Shown here one piece after another: positions 37,082 to 46,311 of a DNA stretch of 64,000 bases. Below the pieces are notes generated by a model. It worked only from the letters and a program-made list of their open reading frames with translations, did no database searches and had not been told where the DNA came from. Positions within the stretch are counted from its first letter, which is position 1. Each line of letters begins with the position of its first letter. The stretch is taken from NCBI RefSeq assembly GCF_030758775.1, contig NZ_CP132384.1, positions 992,001 to 1,056,000 on the forward strand, read 5' to 3'. The translations under genes and the position numbers were made by a program. The stretch comes from Bifidobacterium asteroides (lineage in GTDB: Bacteria > Actinomycetota > Actinomycetes > Actinomycetales > Bifidobacteriaceae).

Positions 37082-39184
37082 ATGGCAGATTTCACATGGT
37101 CCGAACTCGATGAGCGGGCTGTCAAGATGGCCAAGGTCCTCTCGGCCGACGCGGTCGAGAAGGCCGGAAGCGGCCACCCCGGCTCCCCTATTTCGCTGGC
37201 GCCCATCGCCTACGCGCTCTACCAGCACTTCATCCGTCACGACCCCAACGACCCCGACTGGGTCGGGCGTGATCGGTTCATTCTTTCCGGCGGCCACGCC
37301 TCGCTGACCCAGTACGTGCAGCTCTACTTCTCCGGGTACGGACTGACCCTGGACGACCTCAAGCGCTTCCGCACCGCCGGCACCAGGACCCCCGGCCACC
37401 CCGAGTACGGCCTGACCCCCGGCATCGAGATGACCACCGGCCCGCTGGGCCAGGGTCTGGCCTCGGCCGTGGGCTTCGCCTATGGACAGCGTTACGAGCG
37501 CGGTCTGCTGGATCCGGATGCACCCGAGGGGCAGTCCCCCTTCGACCATAAGGTCTGGGTCATCTGCGGCGAGGGCGACGTCGAGGAGGGCGTCTCCTCC
37601 GAGGCCAGCTCCCTTGCCGGCGACCAGCGCCTGGGCAACCTGACCGTCATCTTCGATGCCAACCATATCCAGATCGAGGGCGACACCCGCATCTCCCTGG
37701 GCGAGGACATCCTCAAGCGCTACCAGGCCTACGGCTGGTACACCGACGAGTTCAGCTTCATCCAGCCCGACGGCTCCTACAAGGAGGACGTCGAGGGCCT
37801 GGCTGCCGTCCTGGAGAAGGCCGAGCAGGTCACCGACCGGCCCAAGTTCATCAAGGTGGACACCCTGATGGCCTGGCCCACCCCCGGCAAGACCAACGAT
37901 CCTTCAGCCCACGGCTCAGCCCTGGGCGCCGAGGCCGTCGCCGGCCTGAAGAAGGCCCTGGGCTACGACCCTGAGCAGAGCTTCCAGATTGACGAGGAGG
38001 CCCTGGCCCACGCCCGCGAGGTCGCCCAGCGCGGCCTGGCCGCCCACAAGGACTGGGACGAGAAGTACCGGGCCTGGCGCAAGGCCAACCCCGACAAGGC
38101 CGACCTCTACGATCGCATCCATGCCGGCAAGCTGCCCGAGGGCTTCGACAAGGCCCTGGACGACCTGGAGGCTGGCTTCGAGCCCGGCTCCAAGGTGGCC
38201 ACCCGCAAGGCCTCCGGCGCGGTCATCAACGCCCTGGCCCCCATCATGCCCGAGCTCTGGGGAGGATCCGCCGATCTGGGCGGCTCCAACAACACCAACA
38301 TCAACGGTGCAGTCTCTTTCGCCCCGGAGGCCGACGAGACCGTCCAGTGGCCCAAGGCCAGCAAGTACGGCCGCCAGCTGCACTTCGGCGTGCGCGAGTT
38401 CGGCATGGGCGCCATCACCAACGGCATCCTGCTGGGTTCGGACACCAGGCCCTACAACGGGACCTTCTTCCAGTTCAGCGACTATGAGCGCCCCTCGGTG
38501 CGCCTGGCCGCCCTGATGGACATCCCCAACCTGTATGTGTGGACCCACGATTCCGTGGCCCTGGGCGAGGATGGCCCCACCCACCAGCCCATCGAGCACC
38601 TGACCGCCATGCGCGCCATCCCCCAGATGGAGGTTGTGCGCCCCGCCGATCAGTACGAGACCGCTGAGGCCTACCGCGCCTTCTTCGAGAAGGACAACAC
38701 CCACCCCACGGCCATGATCCTGACCAGGCAGGGCGTGCCCACCCTGGAAGAGACCAAGGCCAAGGCCCGCGAAGGCGTGCGCAAGGGCGCCTACGTGCTG
38801 GTCGACACCGAGGGCCAGCCCGACGTGCTCATCATGGCCTCCGGCTCCGAGGTGCAGCACGCTGTGGCCGCCTCCAAGACCCTGGCCGAGCAGGGCGTCA
38901 AGGCCCGCGTCATCTCCGTGCCCTCGCTGGAGTGGTTCGAGGAGCAGGACGACGAGTACAAGGAAGCCGTTCTGCCTGCCTCCGTCAAGGCCCGCGTCTC
39001 CGTTGAGGCCGGACTGGCCACGCCCTGGTACAAGTACCTGGGCAGCTATGGCAAGCCCGTCTCCATCGAGCAGTTCGGCCTGCAGGGCAGCGGCGACGAG
39101 AACATGCGCGACCTGGGCATCACCGCCGATCATGTGGTCGAAGCAGCACAGGCCTCCCTGGAGGAAGTCCGTCGGGCCCGCTGA
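37082..39184 (+). CDS. tkt: Transketolase
   Basis: A 700-residue thiamine-diphosphate enzyme that interconverts sugar phosphates and, with transaldolase, feeds the bifid shunt. The ThDP motif runs from GEGDVEEG near residue 160, and GHPGSP near 29, GPLGQGL near 120 and DGPTHQPIEHL near 498 are also present. ATG 37082 follows GGAAGGAAAG. It is transcribed divergently from hrcA and is followed by the transaldolase locus. Codon use is strongly biased to C-ending codons, as expected for a highly expressed gene. Confidence 0.97.
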   Translation: MADFTWSELDERAVKMAKVLSADAVEKAGSGHPGSPISLAPIAYALYQHFIRHDPNDPDWVGRDRFILSGGHASLTQYVQLYFSGYGLTLDDLKRFRTAGTRTPGHPEYGLTPGIEMTTGPLGQGLASAVGFAYGQRYERGLLDPDAPEGQSPFDHKVWVICGEGDVEEGVSSEASSLAGDQRLGNLTVIFDANHIQIEGDTRISLGEDILKRYQAYGWYTDEFSFIQPDGSYKEDVEGLAAVLEKAEQVTDRPKFIKVDTLMAWPTPGKTNDPSAHGSALGAEAVAGLKKALGYDPEQSFQIDEEALAHAREVAQRGLAAHKDWDEKYRAWRKANPDKADLYDRIHAGKLPEGFDKALDDLEAGFEPGSKVATRKASGAVINALAPIMPELWGGSADLGGSNNTNINGAVSFAPEADETVQWPKASKYGRQLHFGVREFGMGAITNGILLGSDTRPYNGTFFQFSDYERPSVRLAALMDIPNLYVWTHDSVALGEDGPTHQPIEHLTAMRAIPQMEVVRPADQYETAEAYRAFFEKDNTHPTAMILTRQGVPTLEETKAKAREGVRKGAYVLVDTEGQPDVLIMASGSEVQHAVAASKTLAEQGVKARVISVPSLEWFEEQDDEYKEAVLPASVKARVSVEAGLATPWYKYLGSYGKPVSIEQFGLQGSGDENMRDLGITADHVVEAAQASLEEVRRAR

Positions 39185-39204
39185 ACCCGGCATCGTGATC
39201 AATC

Positions 39205-39230
39205 GGGGGCCGTCCGCGACGCCGGCCCCC
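39205..39230 (+). terminator. Hairpin after tkt
   Basis: GGGGGCCG (39205-39212) pairs with CGGCCCCC (39223-39230), 20 bases beyond the tkt stop. No U-tract follows, so it may be a partial terminator or a stability element. Confidence 0.45.
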
Positions 39231-39339
39231 TCCCCTGCAGGCACGCCCGAAACGCGGGCCTGCGGGAATACAGCAACAGACTTCCCGGTAGTGCATAGTG
39301 AATGTGATTCCATCGGGAACCCAAATAAGGAGTGACAAG

Positions 39340-40450
39340 ATGGCAGAAAATGCAAACACCCAGCGCACCAGCGATTCAGGTGTCTCGATCTGGTTGGACG
39401 ATCTGAGCCGCACCCGCATCGAGTCGGGCAATCTGCAGCAACTGATCGCCGAGCGCAATGTGGTGGGCGTGACCACCAACCCCTCGATTTTCCAGAAGGC
39501 CCTGAGCCAGGTGGGTCCCTATGACGAACAGCTCAAGCAGCTGGGCCGCATCCCCGTCGAGGAGGCCGTCCGCGAGCTGACCACCACCGATGTGCGCAAC
39601 GCCACCGACATCTTCCGCGAGGTCGCCGAGAAGACCGACTACGTGGATGGACGCGTCTCCATCGAGGTCGATCCTCGTCTGGCCCACAACACCGAAGAGA
39701 CCGAGAAGCAGGCCGAAGAGCTTTGGAACAAGGTCGATCGTCCCAACGCCATGATCAAGATCCCCGCCACCCTGGAGGGCCTGCCTGCCATCACCGCCAC
39801 CCTGGCCAAGGGCATCTCGGTCAACGTGACCCTGATCTTCTCCCTGGAGCGCTACAAGCAGGTCATCGACGCCTTCATCGAGGGCATGGTCCAGGCCGAC
39901 AAGAACGGCCATGACCTGAAGCACATGGGCTCGGTCGCCTCCTTCTTCGTCTCCCGCGTGGACACTGCGGTTGACAAGCTGCTCGAGGCCAACGGCTCTG
40001 ACGAGGCCAAGTCCCTGGAGGGCAAGGCCGCTGTGGCCAACGCCCGCCTGGCCTACGAGCTCTTCGAGAACGGCCTTCGACAGCGATCCTCGCTGGGCCG
40101 GCCTGGAAGCCAAGGGCGCCAAGCGTCAGCGTCCGCTCTGGGCCTCCACCGGCACCAAGAACGCCGCCTACTCCGACTGCAAGTACGTGGACGAGCTGGT
40201 GGCCCCTGACGTGGTCAACACCATGCCTGAGAAGACCCTGAACGCTCTGGCCGATCACGGCAACGGCGCTCCCTCTGTCAAGGGCACCTATGAGGAGAGC
40301 CACCAGGTGATGCAGAAGCTGGCAGACCTGGGCATCAACATCAAGGATGTGACCGACAAGCTGGAGGCCGATGGCGTCGCTGCCTTCATCGACTCCTGGG
40401 ATTCGGTCCTCTCCGACGTGCAGAAGGGCATCGACCGCGTCAACGGCTGA
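39340..40450 (+). pseudogene. tal: Transaldolase reading frame interrupted by a +1 frameshift
   Basis: The frame from ATG 39340 (AAGGAG upstream) encodes a bifidobacterial-type transaldolase, with [12 protein letters not shown] near residue 45, the Schiff-base lysine in NAMIKIPAT near 142, and [10 protein letters not shown] near 205. After AYELFEN at 40071 one extra G (40072) shifts the frame, and the continuation [21 protein letters not shown]... to the stop at 40450 is in the next frame. Removing one base restores about 369 residues. Both halves are otherwise intact and strongly codon-biased, so the break is very recent or a sequence error. Confidence 0.9.
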
Positions 40451-40454
40451 GCGC

Positions 40455-40482
40455 CTGACTGACAGTCGCTGACTGACACTCG
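40455..40482. repeat. Tandem 14-bp duplication after tal
   Basis: CTGACTGACAGTCG (40455-40468) is followed directly by CTGACTGACACTCG (40469-40482), with one mismatch, in the tal 3' untranslated region. Confidence 0.7.
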
Positions 40483-40495
40483 CTGCCAATAAAGA

Positions 40496-40533
40496 TTGTG
40501 CCCCCGTCCGGCTCAAACCGGACGGGGGCACAA
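40496..40533. terminator. Bidirectional terminator between tal and hemH
   Basis: A perfect 16-bp stem (40496-40511 with 40518-40533) and six-base loop between convergent genes. On the minus strand it is followed by a T-rich stretch (CTTTATT), so it is strongest for the haem operon. Confidence 0.85.
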
Positions 40534-40543
40534 TTCGTATCGG

Positions 40544-41467
40544 TTACTCGGCCTTGGTCTCCTCGACCACCTGCTGCAGGGTGGCGATCAGGGCTGGGCT
40601 GTCGTTGGGCATGTTCAGCCTGGTCAGGGTGCCGCCGGCGGACTCGATGGCCTTGGCCAGCTCCATGTCCACGTCGTAGCAGATCTCCAGGTTGTCGGCG
40701 ATGAAGCCGATGGAGGCGGAGACGATGGTCTTCATGCCGCTCTCGGTGATCAGATCCTTGGCCACCTTGACGAAATCAGGCCCGATCCAGGGCTCCTGGG
40801 TGCGGCCTGCCGACTGCCAGGCCAGCACGTACTGGTCCTCATTGAGGCCGGCGGCCTGGGCCACGGCATTGGACAGACCGATGACCTCATCCTTGTAGGG
40901 ATCCCCTCCCTGGATGATGCGCAGGGGCAGGGAGTGGGCGCTGAAGATCACCTTGGTGTCCGGCCGGTCGGTCAGATCCTTCTTGGCCACCAGCTGGTCG
41001 CTCCAGAAGTGGATCAGCTCCTGGTGGTTCCACCAGGACCGCACCGGCAGGTATTCCATGCCCGGATGGGCCTCGATGGCCTTGCGGGCGCGGTTGTGGT
41101 AGTCCTCGCTCGAATAGGAGGAGTACTGCGGGGCCAGGGGCAGGCCGATCACCCTGGTGATGCCATCGGCGGCGATCTGGTCGACCGCATCCTGGATGAA
41201 GGGGGTGATGTACTTCAGCCCCTCGTAGACCTTGTAGGCGCCGGGGTGGGCCTTGTCCAGCGCAGCCTGGAGGCCGTCGCGCTGGGCCGTGGTGATCCTG
41301 GCCAGGGGCGAGGGCAGACCGATGGCCTTGTAGCGGCCGACCAGCTGGTCCATGAGCGGCTTGGGCGGCTCCTGCCCATGGCGGATGTTGGTGTAGTACC
41401 CCCTGATGTCGGACTCCTGGTAGGGGGTGCCGTACGCCATGAGGAGGACTGCTGTAGGTTCAGTCAT
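40544..41467 (-). CDS. hemH: Ferrochelatase, coproporphyrin type
   Basis: A 307-residue enzyme expected to insert ferrous iron into coproporphyrin III (CpfC). It shows LLMAYGTP at the N-terminus, the catalytic histidine in FSAHSLPLR near residue 182, and the conserved glutamate in IGFIADNLEICYDVD near 265, where the usual DHLE is DNLE. It is short and lacks an iron-sulphur C-terminus, like monoderm enzymes. ATG 41467 overlaps the transporter stop by eight bases; a TTG at 41473 is the alternative. Its operon mate is coproheme decarboxylase, so the coproporphyrin-dependent route is inferred. Confidence 0.92.
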   Translation of the reverse strand: MTEPTAVLLMAYGTPYQESDIRGYYTNIRHGQEPPKPLMDQLVGRYKAIGLPSPLARITTAQRDGLQAALDKAHPGAYKVYEGLKYITPFIQDAVDQIAADGITRVIGLPLAPQYSSYSSEDYHNRARKAIEAHPGMEYLPVRSWWNHQELIHFWSDQLVAKKDLTDRPDTKVIFSAHSLPLRIIQGGDPYKDEVIGLSNAVAQAAGLNEDQYVLAWQSAGRTQEPWIGPDFVKVAKDLITESGMKTIVSASIGFIADNLEICYDVDMELAKAIESAGGTLTRLNMPNDSPALIATLQQVVEETKAE

Positions 41468-42857
41468 CAGCAACTTCTTTCTGTGAAAATGGAATGCAGT
41501 ATGTCAGGCCGATATTGACCAGGGCTATGACGATGACCACCAGGAACATGTTCCTGTAGGAGGCCAGACCGGCCTGTCCGCCCACCTTGCCCAATTCAAT
41601 GGCCGAGGCGAAGAGCAGTGGGGCGATGGTGGTGCCGATCTTCTTGCAGGCCGACAGCCCGCCGATGGCCTGCATGCGGTTCTCGGGCCCGGCCAGCCTT
41701 CCGGCGATGACCTGGAGCGGCGAGGACATCATGGAGCCCATGCCGACCCCCATCAGGAAGGACAGGACCATGAAGAGCTGCAGGTTGTGCAGGGTCAGGG
41801 TGATCACCAGGGCCATCAGGCCTATCAGCGACGACGAAAAGACCAGCGTGGTCCGGTAGCCGAACTTGTCGACCAGGAGACCGCCCAGCCAGGACCCGAC
41901 CACGGAGCCGAGCCCGACGCCGACCATGACCATGCCGGCCGAGCGGACCGGGAGCCCGAAGACGGAGTGGACATAGGTCGGAATGTAGACGAAGAGGGAG
42001 AAGAACATGCCTCCCAGCGTTCCCAGCAGCAGGGTGAGCCCGTAGGAGGGCAGCTTCAGCAGGCGGATGGGCAGGAAGGGCATGGTCTCCTTGGAGTCGC
42101 CCAGCCCCCGCTCATGTACCAGGAAGACCGCGCCGGCCACCACTGTGACCAGGAGGCATCCGATGATCAGGGCCAGATAGGTCGTGCCGTACTGGAGGAA
42201 GGTGATCGCCACCATCAGCAGGGCCAGAGCGATGCTGAAGGAGCCCAGGCCCAGGTAGTCGGTCTTCCAGGCGCGGTCGGTCTGGGAGTCGCCCATCATG
42301 AACCAGGCCAGAATAAACAAAATGGCCAGGAAGGGCAGCATCATGAAGTAGTAGGCCCGCCATCCGTGGGTGATGCCCAGGAGCATGCCCGAAAGGACCG
42401 GGCTGACCATGGCGGAAAGGCCGGCGATGATGCCCACCGTGGAGACCTTCCTGCCCTGGTTGTTCCTGCGGGCGCGCTGCAGAAGGACGTTCATGGACAG
42501 GACCATGATGCCGCTGTCTCCCAGGGACTGGATGAACCGGCCCAGCAGCATGACCGCATAGTTGGGCGAGACCGCCGTCATCAGACATCCAAGGAACCAG
42601 AAGGCCAGCTCCCAGAGGAAGACCTTCCTGGTCCCGTGGGCGTCGGAGAGGTTGGAGGTGATGGGGGTGCCCACCACCAGTCCCAGGGTGTAGAGTCCGA
42701 CCACCCAGGAGGAGCCCATGGTGGTCAGGCCGAAGGTCCGTGTGATGGACGGCAGCATGGTCGGCACCGCTCCCCCATCCAGCTGGGTGATGAAGACGAT
42801 GACCATGAAGAACCATATGGGCGTGGAAAGGATCGATCTTCTCTCTCTTGCAGACAT
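41460..42857 (-). CDS. MFS transporter of the haem operon
   Basis: A 465-residue major-facilitator transporter with about 14 hydrophobic segments, resembling the DHA2 drug/proton antiporter family. It has SWVVGLYTLGLVVGTPITSNLSDAHGTRKV (motif A region) near residue 45 and GRFIQSLGDSGIMV near 100. ATG 42857 is four bases after the hemQ stop and its stop overlaps hemH, so all three are one translation-coupled operon. Substrate is unknown; a porphyrin (import, or export of excess) is suggested by context only. Confidence 0.85.
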   Translation of the reverse strand: MSARERRSILSTPIWFFMVIVFITQLDGGAVPTMLPSITRTFGLTTMGSSWVVGLYTLGLVVGTPITSNLSDAHGTRKVFLWELAFWFLGCLMTAVSPNYAVMLLGRFIQSLGDSGIMVLSMNVLLQRARRNNQGRKVSTVGIIAGLSAMVSPVLSGMLLGITHGWRAYYFMMLPFLAILFILAWFMMGDSQTDRAWKTDYLGLGSFSIALALLMVAITFLQYGTTYLALIIGCLLVTVVAGAVFLVHERGLGDSKETMPFLPIRLLKLPSYGLTLLLGTLGGMFFSLFVYIPTYVHSVFGLPVRSAGMVMVGVGLGSVVGSWLGGLLVDKFGYRTTLVFSSSLIGLMALVITLTLHNLQLFMVLSFLMGVGMGSMMSSPLQVIAGRLAGPENRMQAIGGLSACKKIGTTIAPLLFASAIELGKVGGQAGLASYRNMFLVVIVIALVNIGLTYCIPFSQKEVADD

Positions 42858-42861
42858 GGTG

Positions 42862-43620
42862 TTACTGTCCCATCTGGTCCGTGAGCAGCCTGTCAATGCG
42901 CTCGGGATCGGTATGGGTGCCTACCAGGAAGTAGGGGAATTCTCCGTAGATGGAGCTGGCTTCGATGTAGCGCATCTCGGTGACGATCTTCTTGAATTGG
43001 ACAGGGTCGTCGGCGAAGAGGGTGACGCCCCACTCGTAGTCGTCCAGGCCGATGGAGCCCGTCAGGATGATGGAGACCTTGCCGGCGTATGAGCGGCCGA
43101 TCTTGCCGTGGTCGTGCATATAAGCCTTGCGCTGGTCGTAGGGCAGCGTGTACCAGTTGGCGCCTGGGACGCGGGTCTTGGACATGGGGTAGAAGCAGAT
43201 GTAAGGCTTGTCGGGCGTCTTGGGATGCAGGCTGGCGTTGACGTAGGACCAGCCGCGGTCCGTGGTCGGCTTGCCCGAGTAGAGGCCCACCTCGGTGACC
43301 GACACATAGGAGATGGTCGGCTCCAGGTAATCGGAGATGCGCAGCTTCTCCAGGGAGGTCTCGACCTCCTGCAGCTGGTCCAGGGTCTCCCTGAGGACCA
43401 TCAGGCCCAGGTCGGCCTTCTGCCCGTTGACCTGGCACCAGTAGTGGCTTCCCTGGCCCTGGGACTGGACCGCGTCCAGCTGTGCGGCCAGGGCCTTGAA
43501 CTCATCCAGGCATTCCCGGCGTTCGCCCTGGGGCACTCGGCGCCACTTGGCCCAATCGATCTTCCAGAAGAGGTGGAGGCAGAACCAGCCCTCCAGGCTC
43601 GGTGCAGCTTGCTCAGCCAT
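42862..43620 (-). CDS. hemQ: Coproheme decarboxylase (HemQ/ChdC)
   Basis: A 252-residue chlorite-dismutase-fold enzyme that turns coproheme into haem b using peroxide, the last step of the coproporphyrin route. The catalytic tyrosine lies in CFYPMSKTR near residue 148, and the haem-ligand histidine in YMHDHGKIGRSYAGKVS near 172, followed by GSIGLDDYEWGVTLFADD. These are HemQ hallmarks and not those of true chlorite dismutases. ATG 43620 follows AAGGAAG. First gene of the operon with the MFS transporter and ferrochelatase. Confidence 0.93.
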   Translation of the reverse strand: MAEQAAPSLEGWFCLHLFWKIDWAKWRRVPQGERRECLDEFKALAAQLDAVQSQGQGSHYWCQVNGQKADLGLMVLRETLDQLQEVETSLEKLRISDYLEPTISYVSVTEVGLYSGKPTTDRGWSYVNASLHPKTPDKPYICFYPMSKTRVPGANWYTLPYDQRKAYMHDHGKIGRSYAGKVSIILTGSIGLDDYEWGVTLFADDPVQFKKIVTEMRYIEASSIYGEFPYFLVGTHTDPERIDRLLTDQMGQ

Positions 43621-43805
43621 GAGCACTTCCTTTCGCTTGCTTAGCTTGCACGGCATTGTGTGATGCGCCGCTCGTCGGGCACACCATTCTCCACTCTATC
43701 CGTCAGACGGCTGAATTGTTGGATTATCGATGCATTGTGAATGACATATTCTGGTAATCGTCAAGGAGTATGAGCACTGCACTAAAGTCATTCTGATACA
43801 GAAAA

Positions 43806-43825
43806 ACCCCGGTCAATGCCGGGGT
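43806..43825 (-). terminator. Intrinsic terminator after secG
   Basis: ACCCCGG (43806-43812) and CCGGGGT (43819-43825) form a 7-bp stem with a six-base loop. On the minus strand it is followed directly by TTTTTC, 29 bases beyond the secG stop. Confidence 0.85.
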
Positions 43826-43853
43826 CAGAAATTTCAGGTATTGGCGACCGGAA

Positions 43854-44102
43854 TCAGGCCAGCTTGTACTTGGTAATGAGATCCAAGGCGATGATGATGG
43901 CCACCCAGATCAGGGCCACGATAATGGTCAGCCGGTTCAGGTTCTTCTCGGCTGCGCCTGAGGTGCCCGCGTTGGAGCCGATTCCACCGCCGAACATATC
44001 GGACAGGCCGCCGCCCTTGCCCTTGTGCAACAGAATCAGCATGGTCAGCAGTATGCTGGCGAGGATCACAACGACTTCGAGCACAATCTTGACAATGGTC
44101 AC
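43854..44102 (-). CDS. secG: Preprotein translocase subunit SecG
   Basis: An 82-residue membrane protein of the SecYEG channel. Two transmembrane helices (about 4-24 and 58-77) flank the conserved loop LLHKGKGGGLSDMFGGG. GTG 44102 is chosen because GGAGGT lies seven bases upstream; upstream in-frame ATGs lack such a site. It ends the pgk-tpiA-secG cluster, a common actinobacterial arrangement. Confidence 0.93.
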   Translation of the reverse strand: MTIVKIVLEVVVILASILLTMLILLHKGKGGGLSDMFGGGIGSNAGTSGAAEKNLNRLTIIVALIWVAIIIALDLITKYKLA

Positions 44103-44162
44103 GGCACATACCTCCATGTAAGGAACTGGGAACAAGTATACAGACACCCGGGGAAAAACGCA

Positions 44163-44945
44163 TCAGCCCTTGGCGGCCAGTCTCACGATTCGCGAGAACT
44201 CCTCCACATCCAGGGAGGCGCCGCCCACCAGAAAACCGTCCACGTCCGGCTGGGTAATCATCTGGGAGGCGTTCTTGGAGGTGACCGAGCCGCCGTAGAG
44301 GATGCGCACGGCCTGGCCGGCAGGCTCCCCGAACTTGCTTGAGATATGGTCGCGGATGGCCCGGGCGGCCTGCTGGGCGGTGTCCGGGGTGGCCACCATG
44401 CCCGTGCCGATGGCCCAGACCGGTTCGTAGGCCACGATCAGGTTTTCCATGTCCTCCTTGGCCAGGTCGCGGGTGACGTCATTGACCTGGCCAACGGCGA
44501 AGTCCAGCTGGATGCCCTGGCGGCGCTCCTCGTAGCTCTCCCCCACGCAGAGGATGGGCTTCATGCCCGCAGTCAAGACGGCACGGACCTGGTCGACAAT
44601 GTTGGCATCGTCCTCGGGATGGTACTTGCGCCGCTCGGAGTGGCCCACGATGACGTAGCTGCAGCCCAGCTGAGCCAGCATGTCGGCGGACACATCCCCG
44701 GTGAAGGCGCCCTGGGCGGTGACTGAGACGGCCTGCGCCCCGTATTCGATGGGCAGGTTGTCGGCCTCCACCAGCACCTGGACGGAACGCAGGGCGGTGA
44801 AGGCGGGCATCAGAGCCACCTGGCAGCGCCTGCGGTCGAAGTGGGCGTCGCGCAGGAGCCAGGCCAGCTTCTGCACGAAATAGGTGGCTTCCAGGTGGTC
44901 GAAGTTCATCTTCCAATTGCCGGCCACCAGGGGAATGCGTGCCAT
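44163..44945 (-). CDS. tpiA: Triosephosphate isomerase
   Basis: A 260-residue glycolytic enzyme. It starts MARIPLVAGNWKMN (catalytic Lys), with the electrophilic histidine in YVIVGHSERR near residue 98 and the catalytic glutamate in VAYEPVWAIGTG near 170. ATG 44945 is chosen over an ATG five codons upstream by homology. It lies between pgk and secG. Confidence 0.97.
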   Translation of the reverse strand: MARIPLVAGNWKMNFDHLEATYFVQKLAWLLRDAHFDRRRCQVALMPAFTALRSVQVLVEADNLPIEYGAQAVSVTAQGAFTGDVSADMLAQLGCSYVIVGHSERRKYHPEDDANIVDQVRAVLTAGMKPILCVGESYEERRQGIQLDFAVGQVNDVTRDLAKEDMENLIVAYEPVWAIGTGMVATPDTAQQAARAIRDHISSKFGEPAGQAVRILYGGSVTSKNASQMITQPDVDGFLVGGASLDVEEFSRIVRLAAKG

Positions 44946-44974
44946 ACCAGACCTTTCCATCCGCGCAACAACAA

Positions 44975-45017
44975 CAATGCCGGGCCGCCGGATGCGAAAC
45001 CCGGTGACCCGGCATTG
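44975..45017. terminator. Hairpin between pgk and tpiA
   Basis: Ten-base perfect arms (CAATGCCGGG 44975-44984 and CCCGGCATTG 45008-45017) with a 23-base loop that itself holds GC-rich pairs. It lies 19 bases after pgk and may act as an attenuator or processing site. Confidence 0.5.
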
Positions 45018-45035
45018 CCCGTCTGTCTGCCGATC

Positions 45036-46232
45036 TTACTCCAGCACCTTAAGGCCCGGAAGCTCCTTGCCCTCAAGGAACTCCAGAGAGGCGCCGCCGC
45101 CGGTGGAGATGTGCGAGAAGCCATCCTCGGGGAAGCCCAGGTTGCGCACGGCCGAGGCGGAGTCGCCGCCGCCGACGATGGTGAAGGCTCCGGCCTTGGT
45201 GGCGTCGACCAGGCCCTGGGCCACAGCCCGGGTGCCATCGGCGAATGCCGGGAACTCGAAGACGCCCATGGGGCCGTTCCAGACCACGGTCTTGGAGTCC
45301 ACGATCTTGTCGTGGAAGAGCTTCTGGGAGTCCGGACCGATGTCCAGACCCATCTTGTCCGCGGGGATGCCGTCGGCAGGAACCACCTGGTGGGGCGAAT
45401 CCGCCTTGAACTCGTCAGCCGCCACGATGTCGGTGGGCAGGACCAGCTCCACGCCCTTCTCGCGGGCGGTGGCCATGTAGCCCTTGACGGTGTCTACCTG
45501 ATCCTCCTCCAGCAGGGAGGAGCCGACCTCGTAGCCCTCGGCCTTGAGGAAGGTGAAGACCATGCCGCCGCCGATGACCAGGCGGTCGGCCTTGCTGAGC
45601 AGGTTCTCGATGACACCCAGCTTGTCGGAGACCTTGGAGCCGCCCAGGACCACAGTGAAGGGCCGCTCGGGGTTCTCGGTCGCCTTGGACAGGGCCTTGA
45701 CTTCCTTCTCGACCAGCAGGCCTGCGGCAGAGGGCAGGAACTTGGCCACGGAGTAGTTGGAGCCCTGGGCGCGGTGGACCACGCCGAAGCCGTCGGAGAC
45801 GAAGACGTCGCCCAGGTCGGCGATCTTGCGGGCGTAGGCGTCGCGCTCGGCCTCGTCCTTGCTGGTCTCCTCGGGGTTGTAGCGCACGTTCTGCAGCAGG
45901 ACCACGTCGCCGTCGTTCATGGCGGCCACCTTGGCATGGGCATCGGGACCGTAGGTGTCCTCGGCCAGGGTGACCTGCACGCCCAGCAGCTCGCCCAGGC
46001 GGGCGGCCACGGGAGCCAGGCTCAGCTCGGGAACGACCTTGCCCTTAGGGCGACCCAGGTGGGCCATGAGAATGACCTTGGCACCCTGGCCACGAAGCTG
46101 CTCGATGGTCGGCAGGGCGGCGCGGATGCGGCCGTCGTCCGTAATGGTGGTGCCGTCCAGCGGCACGTTGAAGTCCGCGCGGACGAGCACGCGCTTGCCC
46201 TTGAGATCACCGAGGCTCTTCAGTGTTTTCAT
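45036..46232 (-). CDS. pgk: Phosphoglycerate kinase
   Basis: A 398-residue glycolytic kinase making ATP from 1,3-bisphosphoglycerate. [10 protein letters not shown] near residue 18, GGSKVSDK near 197 (Lys), GGGMVFTFL near 227 and the nucleotide site [13 protein letters not shown] near 366 are present. ATG 46232 follows AAAGGATAC. It heads the pgk-tpiA-secG cluster; gap, often adjacent, is missing. Confidence 0.97.
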   Translation of the reverse strand: MKTLKSLGDLKGKRVLVRADFNVPLDGTTITDDGRIRAALPTIEQLRGQGAKVILMAHLGRPKGKVVPELSLAPVAARLGELLGVQVTLAEDTYGPDAHAKVAAMNDGDVVLLQNVRYNPEETSKDEAERDAYARKIADLGDVFVSDGFGVVHRAQGSNYSVAKFLPSAAGLLVEKEVKALSKATENPERPFTVVLGGSKVSDKLGVIENLLSKADRLVIGGGMVFTFLKAEGYEVGSSLLEEDQVDTVKGYMATAREKGVELVLPTDIVAADEFKADSPHQVVPADGIPADKMGLDIGPDSQKLFHDKIVDSKTVVWNGPMGVFEFPAFADGTRAVAQGLVDATKAGAFTIVGGGDSASAVRNLGFPEDGFSHISTGGGASLEFLEGKELPGLKVLE

Positions 46233-46311
46233 GCGTATCCTTTCTGACTGCGGGTCCATGCGCCCGCTCCCCTGCCATGGTACTCAGGCAGACCGACCTG
46301 TGTGAGCTATC

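Noticed and set aside
37916..39355. Leftward open frame of about 479 codons
   Set aside because: Antisense to tkt; glycine/leucine/valine-rich shadow of a strongly codon-biased gene.
42862..43620. Chlorite dismutase
   Set aside because: The YPMSK tyrosine motif and pairing with ferrochelatase identify coproheme decarboxylase rather than chlorite detoxification.
43806..43825. Possible riboswitch or regulatory hairpin near secG
   Set aside because: The hairpin followed by T5 on the minus strand is a plain intrinsic terminator.
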